Source: Pseudarthrobacter sp. GA104 (GTDB lineage Bacteria; Actinomycetota; Actinomycetes; Actinomycetales; Micrococcaceae). Taken from it: a DNA stretch of 64,000 nt. The position numbers and the translations under genes were made by a program. Under the pieces are notes generated by a model. That model was not told the origin of the DNA. It did no database searches and saw nothing but the letters and a program-made list of their open reading frames with translations. The first letter of the stretch is position 1. Each line of letters opens with the position of its first letter. This document shows, piece by piece, positions 51,249 through 60,118 of the stretch. Where the stretch lies: the NCBI RefSeq assembly GCF_009741265.1, contig NZ_WOWL01000001.1:4526001-4590000 (forward strand), written 5' to 3'.

Positions 51249-52427
51249 CTAGAGGCGCTCGTACTGCAGCAACGCTGCCGTACCCATGCCTCCGGCGCTG
51301 CTGATCATGGCCAGTGCCAGGCTTCCCGGCGCCGTGTTCCTGCGCGCCTGGGCGAGAAGCCGCGTCACCAGGACAGCGCCGGACGCACCGTACGCATGGC
51401 CCAAGGCCAGCGCCCCGCCGTCGAGGTTTACCCGCTCACCGTCAATCCCCAGCAGATCCAGGCAGGCAAGCGTCTGTGAGGCGAAGGCTTCGTTGAACTC
51501 CACCAGGTCCAGCTCTCCGGCGCCCACCTGCGCGGCACCGAGCACGTTCTTCGCCGCGGCGGCGGCACCGACGCCCAGCACCTCGGGGTCCACTCCTGCC
51601 GTCCCGGCGCCCAGCACCAGCAGCGCGTCCGCCGCGCCCAGTTCCCGCGCCCGCTGAAGGGATGTCAGGACGACGGCGGAGGCGGCGTCCGCGTCGAAGC
51701 ATGAGTTCCCCGCGGTGACAGTTCCTCCCTCCACGAAGGCGGCCGGGAACCGGGACATCACCGCGGCGTTCAACCCCCGCCGTGGACCATCGTCAGCAGC
51801 AACAGTCCCGGCGCCGGTGTCCAACGGAACCAGCTCGCCGTCGAAATACCCTGCTTGAGAGGCGCCAAGCGCCAGCCGGTGGCTCCGGAGGGCGAAGGCG
51901 TCCTGCCGCTCCCGGCTGACACTGAACTTCTGCGCCACGGTTTCCGCGGCCACGCCCATGTCCGGGTCCCCGAAGGCCGCCGGCACAAACTGGGCCCGCC
52001 GGTAGAACTCCGGGCTGCCGTCGTCGTTCCTGTACGCGCGCAATGGCGCCGTACTGGTGCTCTCAACACCTCCGGCAAGGAACAGCGGACCACCGCCCGC
52101 TGCCACCAGCCGTGACGCGAGGACGATCGCGTCCAGCCCCGAACCGCACTGGCGGTCCACGGTGATGCCGGGAACACTGACGGGCATTCCGGCCTCGAGC
52201 AGGGCCAGGCGCGCCACATTTCCGCCGCCGCCCACGGCGTTGCCGATCACTACGTCGGCAACGGCACCGGGCTCAACCCCGACGCCGGCCAGAAGGCCGC
52301 GCAGGACAGGCGCCAGCAACTCGTGGGCGCGCAGTTTCCGGAGGGCGCCGTTGGTGCGGCTAACCGGCGTCCGCAGGGCCGCGATGATGACGGGCTGCCG
52401 GTCCGGAGGGAGCTGGTCAGCCGCCAA
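51249..52427 (-). CDS. thiolase family protein (acetyl-CoA acetyltransferase-like), second Cys replaced
   Basis: A 392-aa thiolase. The nucleophile Cys is present in VDRQCGSGLDAIVLA, the His in GALALGHAYGASGAVLV, and NEAFASQ is seen. At the C-terminus, where thiolases have the acid/base Cys in CxGGGMG, this protein has MISSAGGMGTA, a Ser. The thiolase at 16500 keeps its Cys (CAAGGMG). It may work slowly, favour condensation, or have changed function. It starts at TTG 52427, overlapping the end of the AMP-ligase gene by 11 bases, and so is translated with it. Confidence 0.85.
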   Translation of the reverse strand: MAADQLPPDRQPVIIAALRTPVSRTNGALRKLRAHELLAPVLRGLLAGVGVEPGAVADVVIGNAVGGGGNVARLALLEAGMPVSVPGITVDRQCGSGLDAIVLASRLVAAGGGPLFLAGGVESTSTAPLRAYRNDDGSPEFYRRAQFVPAAFGDPDMGVAAETVAQKFSVSRERQDAFALRSHRLALGASQAGYFDGELVPLDTGAGTVAADDGPRRGLNAAVMSRFPAAFVEGGTVTAGNSCFDADAASAVVLTSLQRARELGAADALLVLGAGTAGVDPEVLGVGAAAAAKNVLGAAQVGAGELDLVEFNEAFASQTLACLDLLGIDGERVNLDGGALALGHAYGASGAVLVTRLLAQARRNTAPGSLALAMISSAGGMGTAALLQYERL

Positions 52428-53823
52428 GGCTGCGCACCCTCGGGTCCCGGGACTCTATCCAGTCCAGCAGCAGACTCCTGCTGACCTTGCCGCGGTCCGT
52501 GGCGGGCAATTCGGCCAGCAGGTAGTACTGGAGCGGCCGCTTGTCCCGTGCCAGCAGCTCTTCGAGTCCCGCCCGGAGCTGCGTTGCCGTGACCGCCCCA
52601 TGGGAGGGGACGACGCCGGCCACCACCCTTTGGCCGCGCAGGTCGTCGGGCATTCCGGCAGCCACGGCGGCGGAGACCCCGGGCACCGCTGACAGTGCCA
52701 GTTCAACCTCGTGCGGATAGACGTTCCTGCCGGCCGTGAGGATCATGTCCGCGCGGCGGCCCAGGATGTGCAGTTCCCCCTCGGCGAGATACCCCTGGTC
52801 CCCCACTGTGAACCAGCCGCCGAAGGACTTCAGGGCCTGGCCGTCGTCGCCCCAGAGGTAGCCGTTGCTGACCATCGGGCTCCGGACCCAGATGTTCCCG
52901 GCGTCACCGTCCGGGAGGGGCATGCCGGCGTCATCGAGGATCCGGACGTCCACGCCCGGGAAGGGCCGGCCAATTCCGGTGCCGCCGTGCACGGCAGGCT
53001 GGCGGGCCGGCAGCCCGGCCCCGGACACAAAGCTCAGCTCCGAGGCGCCGTAGTACTCGAAGATGGTGGCGTTCGGGGCCCAGCGGCGCGCGGCCTCCAG
53101 CGTCCGCGCGTCCAGCTTCGAGCCTGCACAGATGATGGTGCGGACCCCGGAAGCGTCCACGCATCCGGTCAGGCCGCGCTCGCTGAGCATCCTTAGCATG
53201 GTGGGCACCAGCACCAGCCTGGTGACGCGGTCATGCGCGATGGCGGTATGGACGTCCCCGACGTCGAAGGATTCGAGGGTCTGGAACTCGGACCCCGCAT
53301 AAAGGCACTCTGCCAGGGCGTAGAGGTTGAGGCTCGCGGCGAGCGGCCCCGGCGCCAGCGTCACATCATCCTGGCGGAGCCCAAAGAACTCGATCGAGGC
53401 GTCGAAGGATTCCTGCCAGGACCGCCGGGAGCGCGTGAAGGCTTTGGGAACCGAGGTGGTGCCGGACGTCAGGCCGATGAGGAAGGTGCCCTCCGGCACG
53501 CCGTCCGCCAGCTCATCGTCCGGGGACACCGGTGCCGGAAGTGCGGATGCTTCGACGCGCCGCCTGATGTCCTCCTGCAGCTGGGCGGCCCACGCCGGGT
53601 CGAGGACGGCGCACTGGCGCCCGCCCGCCACCGCGGCGGCGAATTTGGTGGCGAAGTCAACCGAATTGGCCTCACAGAGGGCCGTGACGGACTTGGCGTG
53701 GGCTACCAGCGCGGCGGCGGAATCCCGGAACTCCAACCAGGAAAGGCGCCGTCCTGCAATCACGACGGCGGTGTCGTGCGGCCGTTCATCGGCCCAGCGC
53801 TGGATTCGGTTGAGGAAAGGCAT
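52417..53823 (-). CDS. AMP-dependent acyl-CoA synthetase family protein
   Basis: A 468-aa ANL-superfamily adenylating enzyme. The phosphate-binding loop is LTSGTTSVPKAF, followed by FEYYGASELSFVSG, GWFTVGDQGYLAEGELHILGRRADMI (hinge), and the catalytic Lys in TDRGKVSRSL. It is a little short for an acyl-CoA synthetase because the N-terminal domain is compact. It probably activates a fatty or aromatic acid for the thiolase encoded just downstream. ATG 53823 (MPFLNRIQRWADE) was chosen; a GTG eight codons upstream is possible. Confidence 0.86.
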   Translation of the reverse strand: MPFLNRIQRWADERPHDTAVVIAGRRLSWLEFRDSAAALVAHAKSVTALCEANSVDFATKFAAAVAGGRQCAVLDPAWAAQLQEDIRRRVEASALPAPVSPDDELADGVPEGTFLIGLTSGTTSVPKAFTRSRRSWQESFDASIEFFGLRQDDVTLAPGPLAASLNLYALAECLYAGSEFQTLESFDVGDVHTAIAHDRVTRLVLVPTMLRMLSERGLTGCVDASGVRTIICAGSKLDARTLEAARRWAPNATIFEYYGASELSFVSGAGLPARQPAVHGGTGIGRPFPGVDVRILDDAGMPLPDGDAGNIWVRSPMVSNGYLWGDDGQALKSFGGWFTVGDQGYLAEGELHILGRRADMILTAGRNVYPHEVELALSAVPGVSAAVAAGMPDDLRGQRVVAGVVPSHGAVTATQLRAGLEELLARDKRPLQYYLLAELPATDRGKVSRSLLLDWIESRDPRVRSLGG

Positions 53824-53882
53824 CGCATCAACTTTACCGGCCGGCACGGATTGAGCCGCGGGCCCGCGGGTATTGTGACTTT

Positions 53883-54761
53883 ATGAGTTTCAATGACAAT
53901 GTGCAGCTGGACCCCTCGCAGGTCCAGGACCGGCGCGGCATGGGCCGCGGAGTCAAAGTGGGCGGCGGCATCGGCGGCGGGCTCATCCTGCTCATTGCCG
54001 CGCTGCTGGGCGTCAATCCCCAGCTGTTGGAGGGCCTGGCCGGTGCGGGCCAGGCACCGCAGAGCCAGGGCACGGCTCCTGCCTGCCAGACCGGGGCGGA
54101 TGCGGACGCCCGCGTGGACTGCCGCATCACCGGCACAGTCAACAGCCTGAACGCTTTCTGGCCTGCCTACCTGCAGCAGTACAACGTGCAGTACCCGCAG
54201 CCGGAGACCGTGATCTTCGACCAGGCGGTCAGCACCGGCTGCGGCACGGCCTCCAGCGCGGTGGGACCGTTCTACTGCCCCACCGATACCACCGCCTACT
54301 TTGATCCCGGGTTCTTCCAGGAACTCGTGGACCGGTTCGGTTCCTCAGGCGGGCCGCTGGCGCAGGAGTATGTGGTGGCCCACGAGTTCGGACACCACAT
54401 CCAGAACGTGCTGGGCAGCCTCGACCAAGCACAGCAGGATCCGCAGGGGCCGGAGTCCGGTGCAGTCCGGGTTGAACTGCAGGCTGACTGCTACGCCGGA
54501 CTCTGGGCGAAACACGCATCCACCCAGCCGGGCCCCGACGGCCAGCCGTTCCTGGAAGCCCTCACGCAGCAGGACCTGAACGATGCACTGTCCGCCGCGT
54601 CTGCGGTTGGCGACGACCGGATCCAGGAGGCGGCCACCGGCCGTGTCACGCCCGAGGCCTGGACCCACGGATCCAGCGAGCAGCGCCAGCGCTGGTTCTA
54701 CCGCGGCTACGAGACCGGGGACATCAACCAGTGCGACACGTTCTCGGCACCCTCGCTCTAA
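53883..54761 (+). CDS. YpfJ-type neutral zinc metallopeptidase
   Basis: A 292-aa membrane-anchored protein: a polar N-terminus with a helix (GGGIGGGLILLIAALLGVN), a linker, and a peptidase domain with the zinc motif YVVAHEFGHHIQNVLG and the later third ligand in RVELQADCYAGLWA. This is the UPF0380/YpfJ (M48-like) pattern, length normal. Function is unknown. It diverges from the AMP-ligase and is followed by the palindromic repeat and SUF terminator. Confidence 0.9.
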   Translation: MSFNDNVQLDPSQVQDRRGMGRGVKVGGGIGGGLILLIAALLGVNPQLLEGLAGAGQAPQSQGTAPACQTGADADARVDCRITGTVNSLNAFWPAYLQQYNVQYPQPETVIFDQAVSTGCGTASSAVGPFYCPTDTTAYFDPGFFQELVDRFGSSGGPLAQEYVVAHEFGHHIQNVLGSLDQAQQDPQGPESGAVRVELQADCYAGLWAKHASTQPGPDGQPFLEALTQQDLNDALSAASAVGDDRIQEAATGRVTPEAWTHGSSEQRQRWFYRGYETGDINQCDTFSAPSL

Positions 54762-54790
54762 CTCCGCCGAGCGCTCTGCAGCTCTAGCCC

Positions 54791-54852
54791 CATCGATTGC
54801 TCCGTACGTGTCGTTTTGAGGTCTGAAAACGGCATATACGGAGCACTCGATG
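54791..54852. repeat. palindromic intergenic repeat, copy 3 (complete)
   Basis: CATCGATTGCTCCGTACGTG, then TCGTTTTGAGGTCTGAAAACG, then GCATATACGGAGCACTCGATG. The two arms pair over about 28 positions with a few mismatches. It is the fullest of three copies in this window and lies between convergent ypfJ-like and sufT. Confidence 0.82.
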
Positions 54853-54855
54853 AGG

Positions 54856-54909
54856 GTACGACGACGGCGGGTCACCTTTCCTGGGAAAGATGACCCGCCG
54901 TCGTCGTAC
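54856..54909. terminator. terminator of the SUF operon
   Basis: 19-bp perfect stem GTACGACGACGGCGGGTCA / TGACCCGCCGTCGTCGTAC with an inner CTTTCC/GGAAAG stem, 12 bases after the sufT stop. Confidence 0.9.
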
Positions 54910-54920
54910 TTGTGAAGCTC

Positions 54921-55253
54921 TCAGATGTTGAAGCCGAGTGCCCGCATCTGGTCCTTGCCGTCGTCCGTGATCCGCTCGGGACCCCATGGCGGCATCCAGA
55001 CCCAGTTCAGGCGCCAGTCGTCAACAACGCCGTCCAGGGCCTTGCCCACCTGTTCCTCCAGGACGTCGGTGAGCGGGCAGGCCGCGGTGGTCAGGGTCAT
55101 GTCGATCAGCAGCGCGCCGTCGTCATCGGAGTACTTCAAGCCGTACAGCAGGCCCAGGTCAACGATGTTGACGCCGAGTTCGGGGTCGATGACATCCTTC
55201 AGCGCCTCCTCGACGTCCTCAAGGCTCGTGCGTGCCGTGTTGATTTCGGTCAT
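54921..55253 (-). CDS. sufT: SufT / DUF59 metal-sulfur cluster assembly factor
   Basis: A 110-aa MIP18-family protein helping iron-sulfur cluster maturation. It has LKDVIDPELGVNIVDLGLLYGLKYSDDDGALLIDMTLTTAACPLTDVLEEQV, including the conserved DPE and TTxxCP Cys. The C-terminus WMPPWGPERITDDGKDQMRALGF is the canonical end. It is the last gene of the operon, 15 bases after sufC, and is followed by a strong terminator. Confidence 0.95.
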   Translation of the reverse strand: MTEINTARTSLEDVEEALKDVIDPELGVNIVDLGLLYGLKYSDDDGALLIDMTLTTAACPLTDVLEEQVGKALDGVVDDWRLNWVWMPPWGPERITDDGKDQMRALGFNI

Positions 55254-55268
55254 GGCAAGTGTCCTTTA

Positions 55269-56063
55269 CTAGGCCTGTGCTGCGGCGGAGGCCGCGATGG
55301 TGGCCGCGCCGGCGCCCTTGGCGTAGCGGTCGTAGCCTTCTTCTTCCAGGCGGTCGGCCAGCTCCGGGCCGCCTTCCTCGACAACCTGGCCGTCCACGAA
55401 CACGTGCACGAAGTCAGGCTTGATGTAGCGCAGGATGCGCGTGTAGTGCGTGATGAGCAGCGTGCCCATCTTGCCCTCGGCGTGGGCGCGGTTGACGCCC
55501 TCGGAGACGACCTTCAGCGCGTCGACGTCCAGGCCGGAGTCGGTCTCGTCCAGGACGGCGAACTTCGGCTTGAAGAGTTCCAGCTGCAGGATTTCCACAC
55601 GCTTCTTTTCGCCGCCGGAGAAGCCTTCGTTCACGTTGCGCTGGGCGAAGTCGGCGTCGATCCGCAGCTTCTCCATGGCAGCCTTGACGTCCTTGGTCCA
55701 GGTGCGGAGCTTGGGCGCTTCGCCGTCGATGGCAGTTTTTGCGGTGCGCAGGAAGTTGGTCATGCTGACACCGGGGACCTCCACCGGGTACTGCATGGCC
55801 AGGAAGACGCCTGCACGGGCGCGCTCGTCAACACTCATCGCCAGGACGTCTTCGCCGTCGAGGGTGATGGAGCCGCTGGTGACGTTGTAGCGCGGGTGGC
55901 CCGCGATGGTGGAGGCCAGCGTGGACTTGCCGGAGCCGTTGGGGCCCATGATGGCGTGGGTCTCGCCGGTCCGGATGGTCAGGCTGACGCCCTTCAGGAT
56001 TTCCTTGGTTCCCTGCTCCGTCTCAATGCTGACGTGCAGGTCCTTGATCTCAAGAGTAGACAT
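55269..56063 (-). CDS. sufC: Fe-S cluster assembly ATPase SufC
   Basis: A 264-aa ABC-type ATPase of the SufBCD scaffold complex. Walker A is MGPNGSGKSTLASTIAG. The segment VFLAMQYPVEVPGVSMTNFLR contains the Q-loop, the signature region is NEGFSGGEKKRVEILQL, and Walker B is FAVLDETDSGLDVDAL. ATG 56063 (MSTLEIKDLHVSIET) was chosen over an in-frame upstream start because it is the canonical SufC beginning. It sits between the Rieske-type ferredoxin and sufT genes. Confidence 0.97.
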   Translation of the reverse strand: MSTLEIKDLHVSIETEQGTKEILKGVSLTIRTGETHAIMGPNGSGKSTLASTIAGHPRYNVTSGSITLDGEDVLAMSVDERARAGVFLAMQYPVEVPGVSMTNFLRTAKTAIDGEAPKLRTWTKDVKAAMEKLRIDADFAQRNVNEGFSGGEKKRVEILQLELFKPKFAVLDETDSGLDVDALKVVSEGVNRAHAEGKMGTLLITHYTRILRYIKPDFVHVFVDGQVVEEGGPELADRLEEEGYDRYAKGAGAATIAASAAAQA

Positions 56064-56142
56064 GTGTCTTGTTCTCCTCTGCACCGTGCCTGCCGGCCGC
56101 GGTGCGCTCTCTGTCTGGAAGTTGGTTCGTAATTCTGTGGTG

Positions 56143-56502
56143 CTAGCTGAAGTTCGGAGCTTCGGCGCCGTTGAGGACAGTGGTGACGTCCACGTAGACC
56201 TCGTCCCCGCGGATGTCGACGGCGAAGACCGGGACGGGATCGTAGGCCGGCAGCTGCAGCGGCTGCCCGCTGCGCAGATCGAACTGGGACCCGTGGCCCC
56301 AGCACTCGATGGCGCAGCCTTCGACCTCGCCCTCGGAGAGCGAAATGTCCGCGTGCGAGCAGGTGTCGCCGATGGCGTGGATCTCCCCCATGGAGTCCTT
56401 GACGATGGCCACAGGGTAGTCGTCGATCAGGATCCGCAGCGCCTGCTTCAGCTGGATTTCATCCGCCTTGCAGACAAGCTCGCCCTTTGGCTGGTCAGTC
56501 AT
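56143..56502 (-). CDS. Rieske-type (2Fe-2S) ferredoxin subunit
   Basis: A 119-aa Rieske protein of the ring-hydroxylating-oxygenase ferredoxin class. The cluster motifs are DTCSHADISLSEG (C-x-H) and IECWGHGSQFDLRSG (C-x2-H). In the actinobacterial SUF operon a Rieske gene is often placed between sufD and sufC, as here (24 bases from sufD, about 80 from sufC). It may donate electrons or sense redox state; its role in SUF is not established. Confidence 0.93.
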   Translation of the reverse strand: MTDQPKGELVCKADEIQLKQALRILIDDYPVAIVKDSMGEIHAIGDTCSHADISLSEGEVEGCAIECWGHGSQFDLRSGQPLQLPAYDPVPVFAVDIRGDEVYVDVTTVLNGAEAPNFS

Positions 56503-56525
56503 CTGTAAACCGTGCTCCGTGCTTC

Positions 56526-57809
56526 CTAGTTGTCCGTGAGGGCGAGCTCGTGCTCAACAGCCTCGGTCAGCCGCTCCTCGATGGAGGTGACCTTGATCTG
56601 CTGGATGATCTCGTTCAGGAAGCCGCGGACCACCAGGCGGCGGGCAACGTCCTCGGGGATGCCGCGAGCCATCAGGTAGAACAGGTGCTCGTCATCCATG
56701 CGGCCGGTGGCGCTGGCGTGGCCGGCACCCTCGATCAGGCCGGTCTCGATTTCGAGGTTGGGCACGGAGTCGGCGCGGGCACCGTCCGTCAGCAGCAGGT
56801 TGCGGTTGGCCTCGTAGGTATCGGTGCCTTCGGCTTCCTTGCGGATCAGGACGTCGCCAACCCAGACTGCGTGGGCGTTCCGGCCCTGCAGCGCGCCCTT
56901 GTACAGCACGTTGGACTTGCAGTTGGCCACGGCGTGGTCAACGAAGAGGCGCTGCTCCAGGTGCTGGCCGGCGTCGGCGAAGTACAGGCCGAACATCTCG
57001 GCTTCGCCGCCGGGGGCGGTGAAGCGGGCCGACGGCGTGACGCGGACGAGGTCGCCGCCGAGGCTCACCATGACGTGCTTGAGCTTGGCGTCGCGGCCGA
57101 TCTTCGCCTGCTGGGAGGAGGCGTGGACGGCGTCGTCGTTCCATTCCTGGAGCGTGATCACGGTCAGGTTCGCGCCGTCTTCCACGATGATCTCGACGTT
57201 TTCCGAAACAACGGCGGAGCCCCTGTGGTTCAGGACAACCACCGCTTTGGAGAACTTCTCTGCGACTATCACGAGGTGCTGGGCGGCGGCTTCGAGGGAC
57301 GTGCCTTCGATGTCCACGTTGATCTCCGACGTGGCTTCGAACTCGGACGGGATGGTTACCACCGTCGCGCCGGCGAAGTTCTCCCAGGCGTTGGCGGACA
57401 CGCGGTCCTCGGGGATGCCGGCCGTACCGATGCGCTGGTCGTCACGGCCGACGCTCTCAACGATGACCTGCTCCGGACCGGTGACAACCACTGTGGGCGC
57501 CGCGCCGGAAAGGACCTCGGTGTGAAGGCCGCGGAGGCGCTTGAGCGGGGTGAACCGCCAGTCTTCCTCCATGCCGGTCAGCGGCTTGAAATCGGCAAGC
57601 CTGTAGGACGTCAGGCGGCCGGCGCGTGAGCTGTCCGGGACACCGACGCCGCCGCCGTGGGAGTGGCGCTTGGCGGGAGCGCCGGCAAGCGGTGCCTTGT
57701 TGCCGGCATTGATGGGAGAAAGGCTCTCGCCTTCCTCCGTGAAGCCGTCAATGAACGGCTGGGCTGAGGGCGCGCCGATGCGTGCCTTTTCAGTAGTGAT
57801 TTCAGTCAT
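56526..57809 (-). CDS. sufD: Fe-S cluster assembly protein SufD
   Basis: A 427-aa beta-helix scaffold protein partnering SufB. The C-terminal region with YKGALQGRNAHAVWVGDVLIRKEAEGTDTYEANRNLLLTDGARADSVPNLEIETG is the characteristic SufB/D core. The end ARRLVVRGFLNEIIQQIKVTSIEERL is family-typical. It begins two bases after sufB ends, so the two are translationally linked. It is required for cluster assembly on SufBC2D. Confidence 0.96.
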   Translation of the reverse strand: MTEITTEKARIGAPSAQPFIDGFTEEGESLSPINAGNKAPLAGAPAKRHSHGGGVGVPDSSRAGRLTSYRLADFKPLTGMEEDWRFTPLKRLRGLHTEVLSGAAPTVVVTGPEQVIVESVGRDDQRIGTAGIPEDRVSANAWENFAGATVVTIPSEFEATSEINVDIEGTSLEAAAQHLVIVAEKFSKAVVVLNHRGSAVVSENVEIIVEDGANLTVITLQEWNDDAVHASSQQAKIGRDAKLKHVMVSLGGDLVRVTPSARFTAPGGEAEMFGLYFADAGQHLEQRLFVDHAVANCKSNVLYKGALQGRNAHAVWVGDVLIRKEAEGTDTYEANRNLLLTDGARADSVPNLEIETGLIEGAGHASATGRMDDEHLFYLMARGIPEDVARRLVVRGFLNEIIQQIKVTSIEERLTEAVEHELALTDN

Positions 57810-57811
57810 CG

Positions 57812-59275
57812 TTATCCGACGGACCCTTCCATCTGCAGTTCAATCAGGCGGTTCAGCTCAAGTGCGTACTCCATGGGGAGCTCGCGGGCAATCGGCTCGA
57901 TGAAGCCGCGGACGATCATCGCCATGGCTTCGTCTTCGCGCATGCCGCGGGACATGAGGTAGAAGAGCTGCTCTTCGCTGACCCGGGAAACAGTTGCCTC
58001 GTGGCCCATCACGACATCGTCCTCGCGGATGTCGATGTACGGGTAGGTGTCCGAACGGCTGATGGTGTCCACCAGCAGCGCGTCGCAGCGGACGGTGTTT
58101 GCGGAGTGCTTGGCGCCTTCGCGGACCTGGACCAGGCCGCGGTAGGCTGCGCGTCCGCCGCCGCGGGCCACGGACTTGGAGATGATGGAGCTCTTGGTGT
58201 TCGGCGCGATGTGGACCATCTTGGAGCCGGTGTCCTGGTGCTGGCCTTCGCCGGCGAACGCGATGGACAGGGTTTCGCCCTTGGCATGCTCGCCTACGAG
58301 GTAGACGGCCGGGTACTTCATGGTGACCTTGGAGCCGATGTTGCCGTCGACCCATTCCATGGTGGCGCCTTCTTCGCAGATGGCACGCTTGGTCACCAGG
58401 TTGTACACATTGTTGGACCAGTTCTGGATGGTGGTGTACCGGACGCGGGCGCCCTTCTTCACGATGATCTCCACGACGGCCGAGTGCAGCGAGTCCGAGG
58501 TGTAGATCGGCGCGGTGCAGCCTTCGATGTAGTGGACGTAGGAGTCCTCGTCGGCAATGATCAGGGTCCGCTCGAACTGGCCCATGTTTTCGGTGTTGAT
58601 GCGGAAGTATGCCTGCAGCGGGATGTCCACGTGGACGCCCTTGGGCACATAGACGAAGGAACCGCCTGACCACACCGAGGTGTTCAGCGACGCGAACTTG
58701 TTGTCGCCCACGGGGATGACCGTGCCGAAGTACTCCTGGAAGATCTCCGGGTGCTCCTTGAGGGCGGTGTCGGTGTCCAGGAAGATGACGCCCTGGGCTT
58801 CGAGGTCCTCGCGGATCTGGTGGTAGACAACCTCGGACTCGTACTGTGCAGCAACACCGGAGACGAGGCGGCTGCGCTCGGCTTCCGGGATACCCAGCTT
58901 CTCGTACGTGTTGCGGATGTCCTCGGGCAGGTCTTCCCAGGTGGCAGCCTGCTTCTCCGTGGAGCGGACGAAGTACTTGATGTTGTCAAAGTCGATGCCG
59001 GAGAGGTCCGCACCCCAGGTGGGCATGGGCTTCCGGTCGAAGTACTTCAGGCCCTTGAGGCGCAGGTCGAGCATCCATTCCGGCTCGCTCTTCTTGGCCG
59101 AAATGTCCCGGACTACCTCTTCATCGAGCCCACGGCGGGCGTTGGCGCCGACGTCGTTCTTGTCAGCCCAGCCGTACTCGTAGTTGCCGATGCCGTGAAG
59201 CTCGGGATTCTTCTCAAGAATCTCCGAGATCACAGTGTTTTCGGCGACTGCTTTCTCTGATAGTTGGTCCGTCAT
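57812..59275 (-). CDS. sufB: Fe-S cluster assembly protein SufB
   Basis: A 487-aa SUF scaffold. ISEILEKNPELHGIGNYEYGWADKNDVG at the start and DSYVHYIEGCTAPIY in the middle are typical; the latter carries a conserved Cys. The C-terminal SSIISKSVARGGGRAAYRGLVQVREGAKHSANTVRCDALLVD is the SufB core. It has no intein insertion, unlike some mycobacterial SufB proteins. The start ATG at 59275 overlaps the sufR stop (TGATG). It is first of the structural genes. Confidence 0.97.
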   Translation of the reverse strand: MTDQLSEKAVAENTVISEILEKNPELHGIGNYEYGWADKNDVGANARRGLDEEVVRDISAKKSEPEWMLDLRLKGLKYFDRKPMPTWGADLSGIDFDNIKYFVRSTEKQAATWEDLPEDIRNTYEKLGIPEAERSRLVSGVAAQYESEVVYHQIREDLEAQGVIFLDTDTALKEHPEIFQEYFGTVIPVGDNKFASLNTSVWSGGSFVYVPKGVHVDIPLQAYFRINTENMGQFERTLIIADEDSYVHYIEGCTAPIYTSDSLHSAVVEIIVKKGARVRYTTIQNWSNNVYNLVTKRAICEEGATMEWVDGNIGSKVTMKYPAVYLVGEHAKGETLSIAFAGEGQHQDTGSKMVHIAPNTKSSIISKSVARGGGRAAYRGLVQVREGAKHSANTVRCDALLVDTISRSDTYPYIDIREDDVVMGHEATVSRVSEEQLFYLMSRGMREDEAMAMIVRGFIEPIARELPMEYALELNRLIELQMEGSVG

Positions 59276-60108
59276 CACGGCCTTTCTTGCTGATGGTTGG
59301 TTACTTCATTCAGGCGGGCGGGGGCTGCCGGGAGCGGTTTAGGCCCTCCGGCAGACAGCCTTCCTGTGGGAATGTGGGTGGTGCAGACGTGGCCGCCGCG
59401 GGCAAGTGTGGAGAGCCGGCGTACGTCTACGCCCACCAGCCTCGAGAACACTTCGGTCTCCACATCGCAAAACACGGGGAAACGGGCGGCGAGTTGCTGG
59501 ATGGGGCAATGGCCCTGGCACAGCTGGACACTGGAAAGGGCTGCCGGCAACGGAGCCTTGGCCTCGATGGAGGCTGCCGACGCCACGAAGTTGTCCCGGC
59601 TCAGGGCGTCCGCAAGCGCTTTGGCGCGGTCGGTGATGTCCGGACCCGCCTTTTCGATCTCGGGCGCGTACCGGCGCTCCATGTCCGCAAAGCGTTCGAC
59701 GGCGAAGGCCCGCACGGCGTCCGGGCCTGCCATTTCCTGGAGCTGCTGGAGGGCGAGGGCGGCAATATCAAGGTAGTCGTTGCCAAGGCTCGACTGGCCT
59801 TGGGAACTAAGGACGTAACGCCGGGCGGGGCGGCCTGCCCCTGCACCCGACTTGGCCACCCGCTTGACTTCGATAACGCCGGCACGGGACAAATGGTCCA
59901 GGTGGCGGCGGACTGCCGCGGGCGTGAATCCCAGCAGGTCGCCCAGTTCGGCGGCACTTACTGGTCCGTGTTCCAGGACCGCAGCAAGGACGCGGTCGCG
60001 GGTACGCTCATCTGCGTCAGCCACCGGCCCTGCGGGCATGACGCCGCCTTCCGCGGAAACAGCGGAAGCCCCGTGCCGGACAACAGGCACAGCAGTAGCG
60101 TTGGTCAT
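59275..60108 (-). CDS. sufR: SUF operon transcriptional regulator SufR
   Basis: A 277-aa winged-helix repressor with a C-terminal cluster-binding domain. The DNA-binding part is VSAAELGDLLGFTPAAVRRHLDHLSRAGVIEVKRV. The wing/cofactor part GAGAGRPARRYVLSSQGQSSL is typical of this family. Four Cys for a 4Fe-4S cluster are in VQLCQGHCPI, PVFCDVE and GHVCTTH. It leads the operon and overlaps sufB. The candidate operator ACACAATAGTGT lies just upstream and would block the promoter when the cluster is intact. Confidence 0.94.
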   Translation of the reverse strand: MTNATAVPVVRHGASAVSAEGGVMPAGPVADADERTRDRVLAAVLEHGPVSAAELGDLLGFTPAAVRRHLDHLSRAGVIEVKRVAKSGAGAGRPARRYVLSSQGQSSLGNDYLDIAALALQQLQEMAGPDAVRAFAVERFADMERRYAPEIEKAGPDITDRAKALADALSRDNFVASAASIEAKAPLPAALSSVQLCQGHCPIQQLAARFPVFCDVETEVFSRLVGVDVRRLSTLARGGHVCTTHIPTGRLSAGGPKPLPAAPARLNEVTNHQQERP

Positions 60109-60118
60109 GGAATACACA

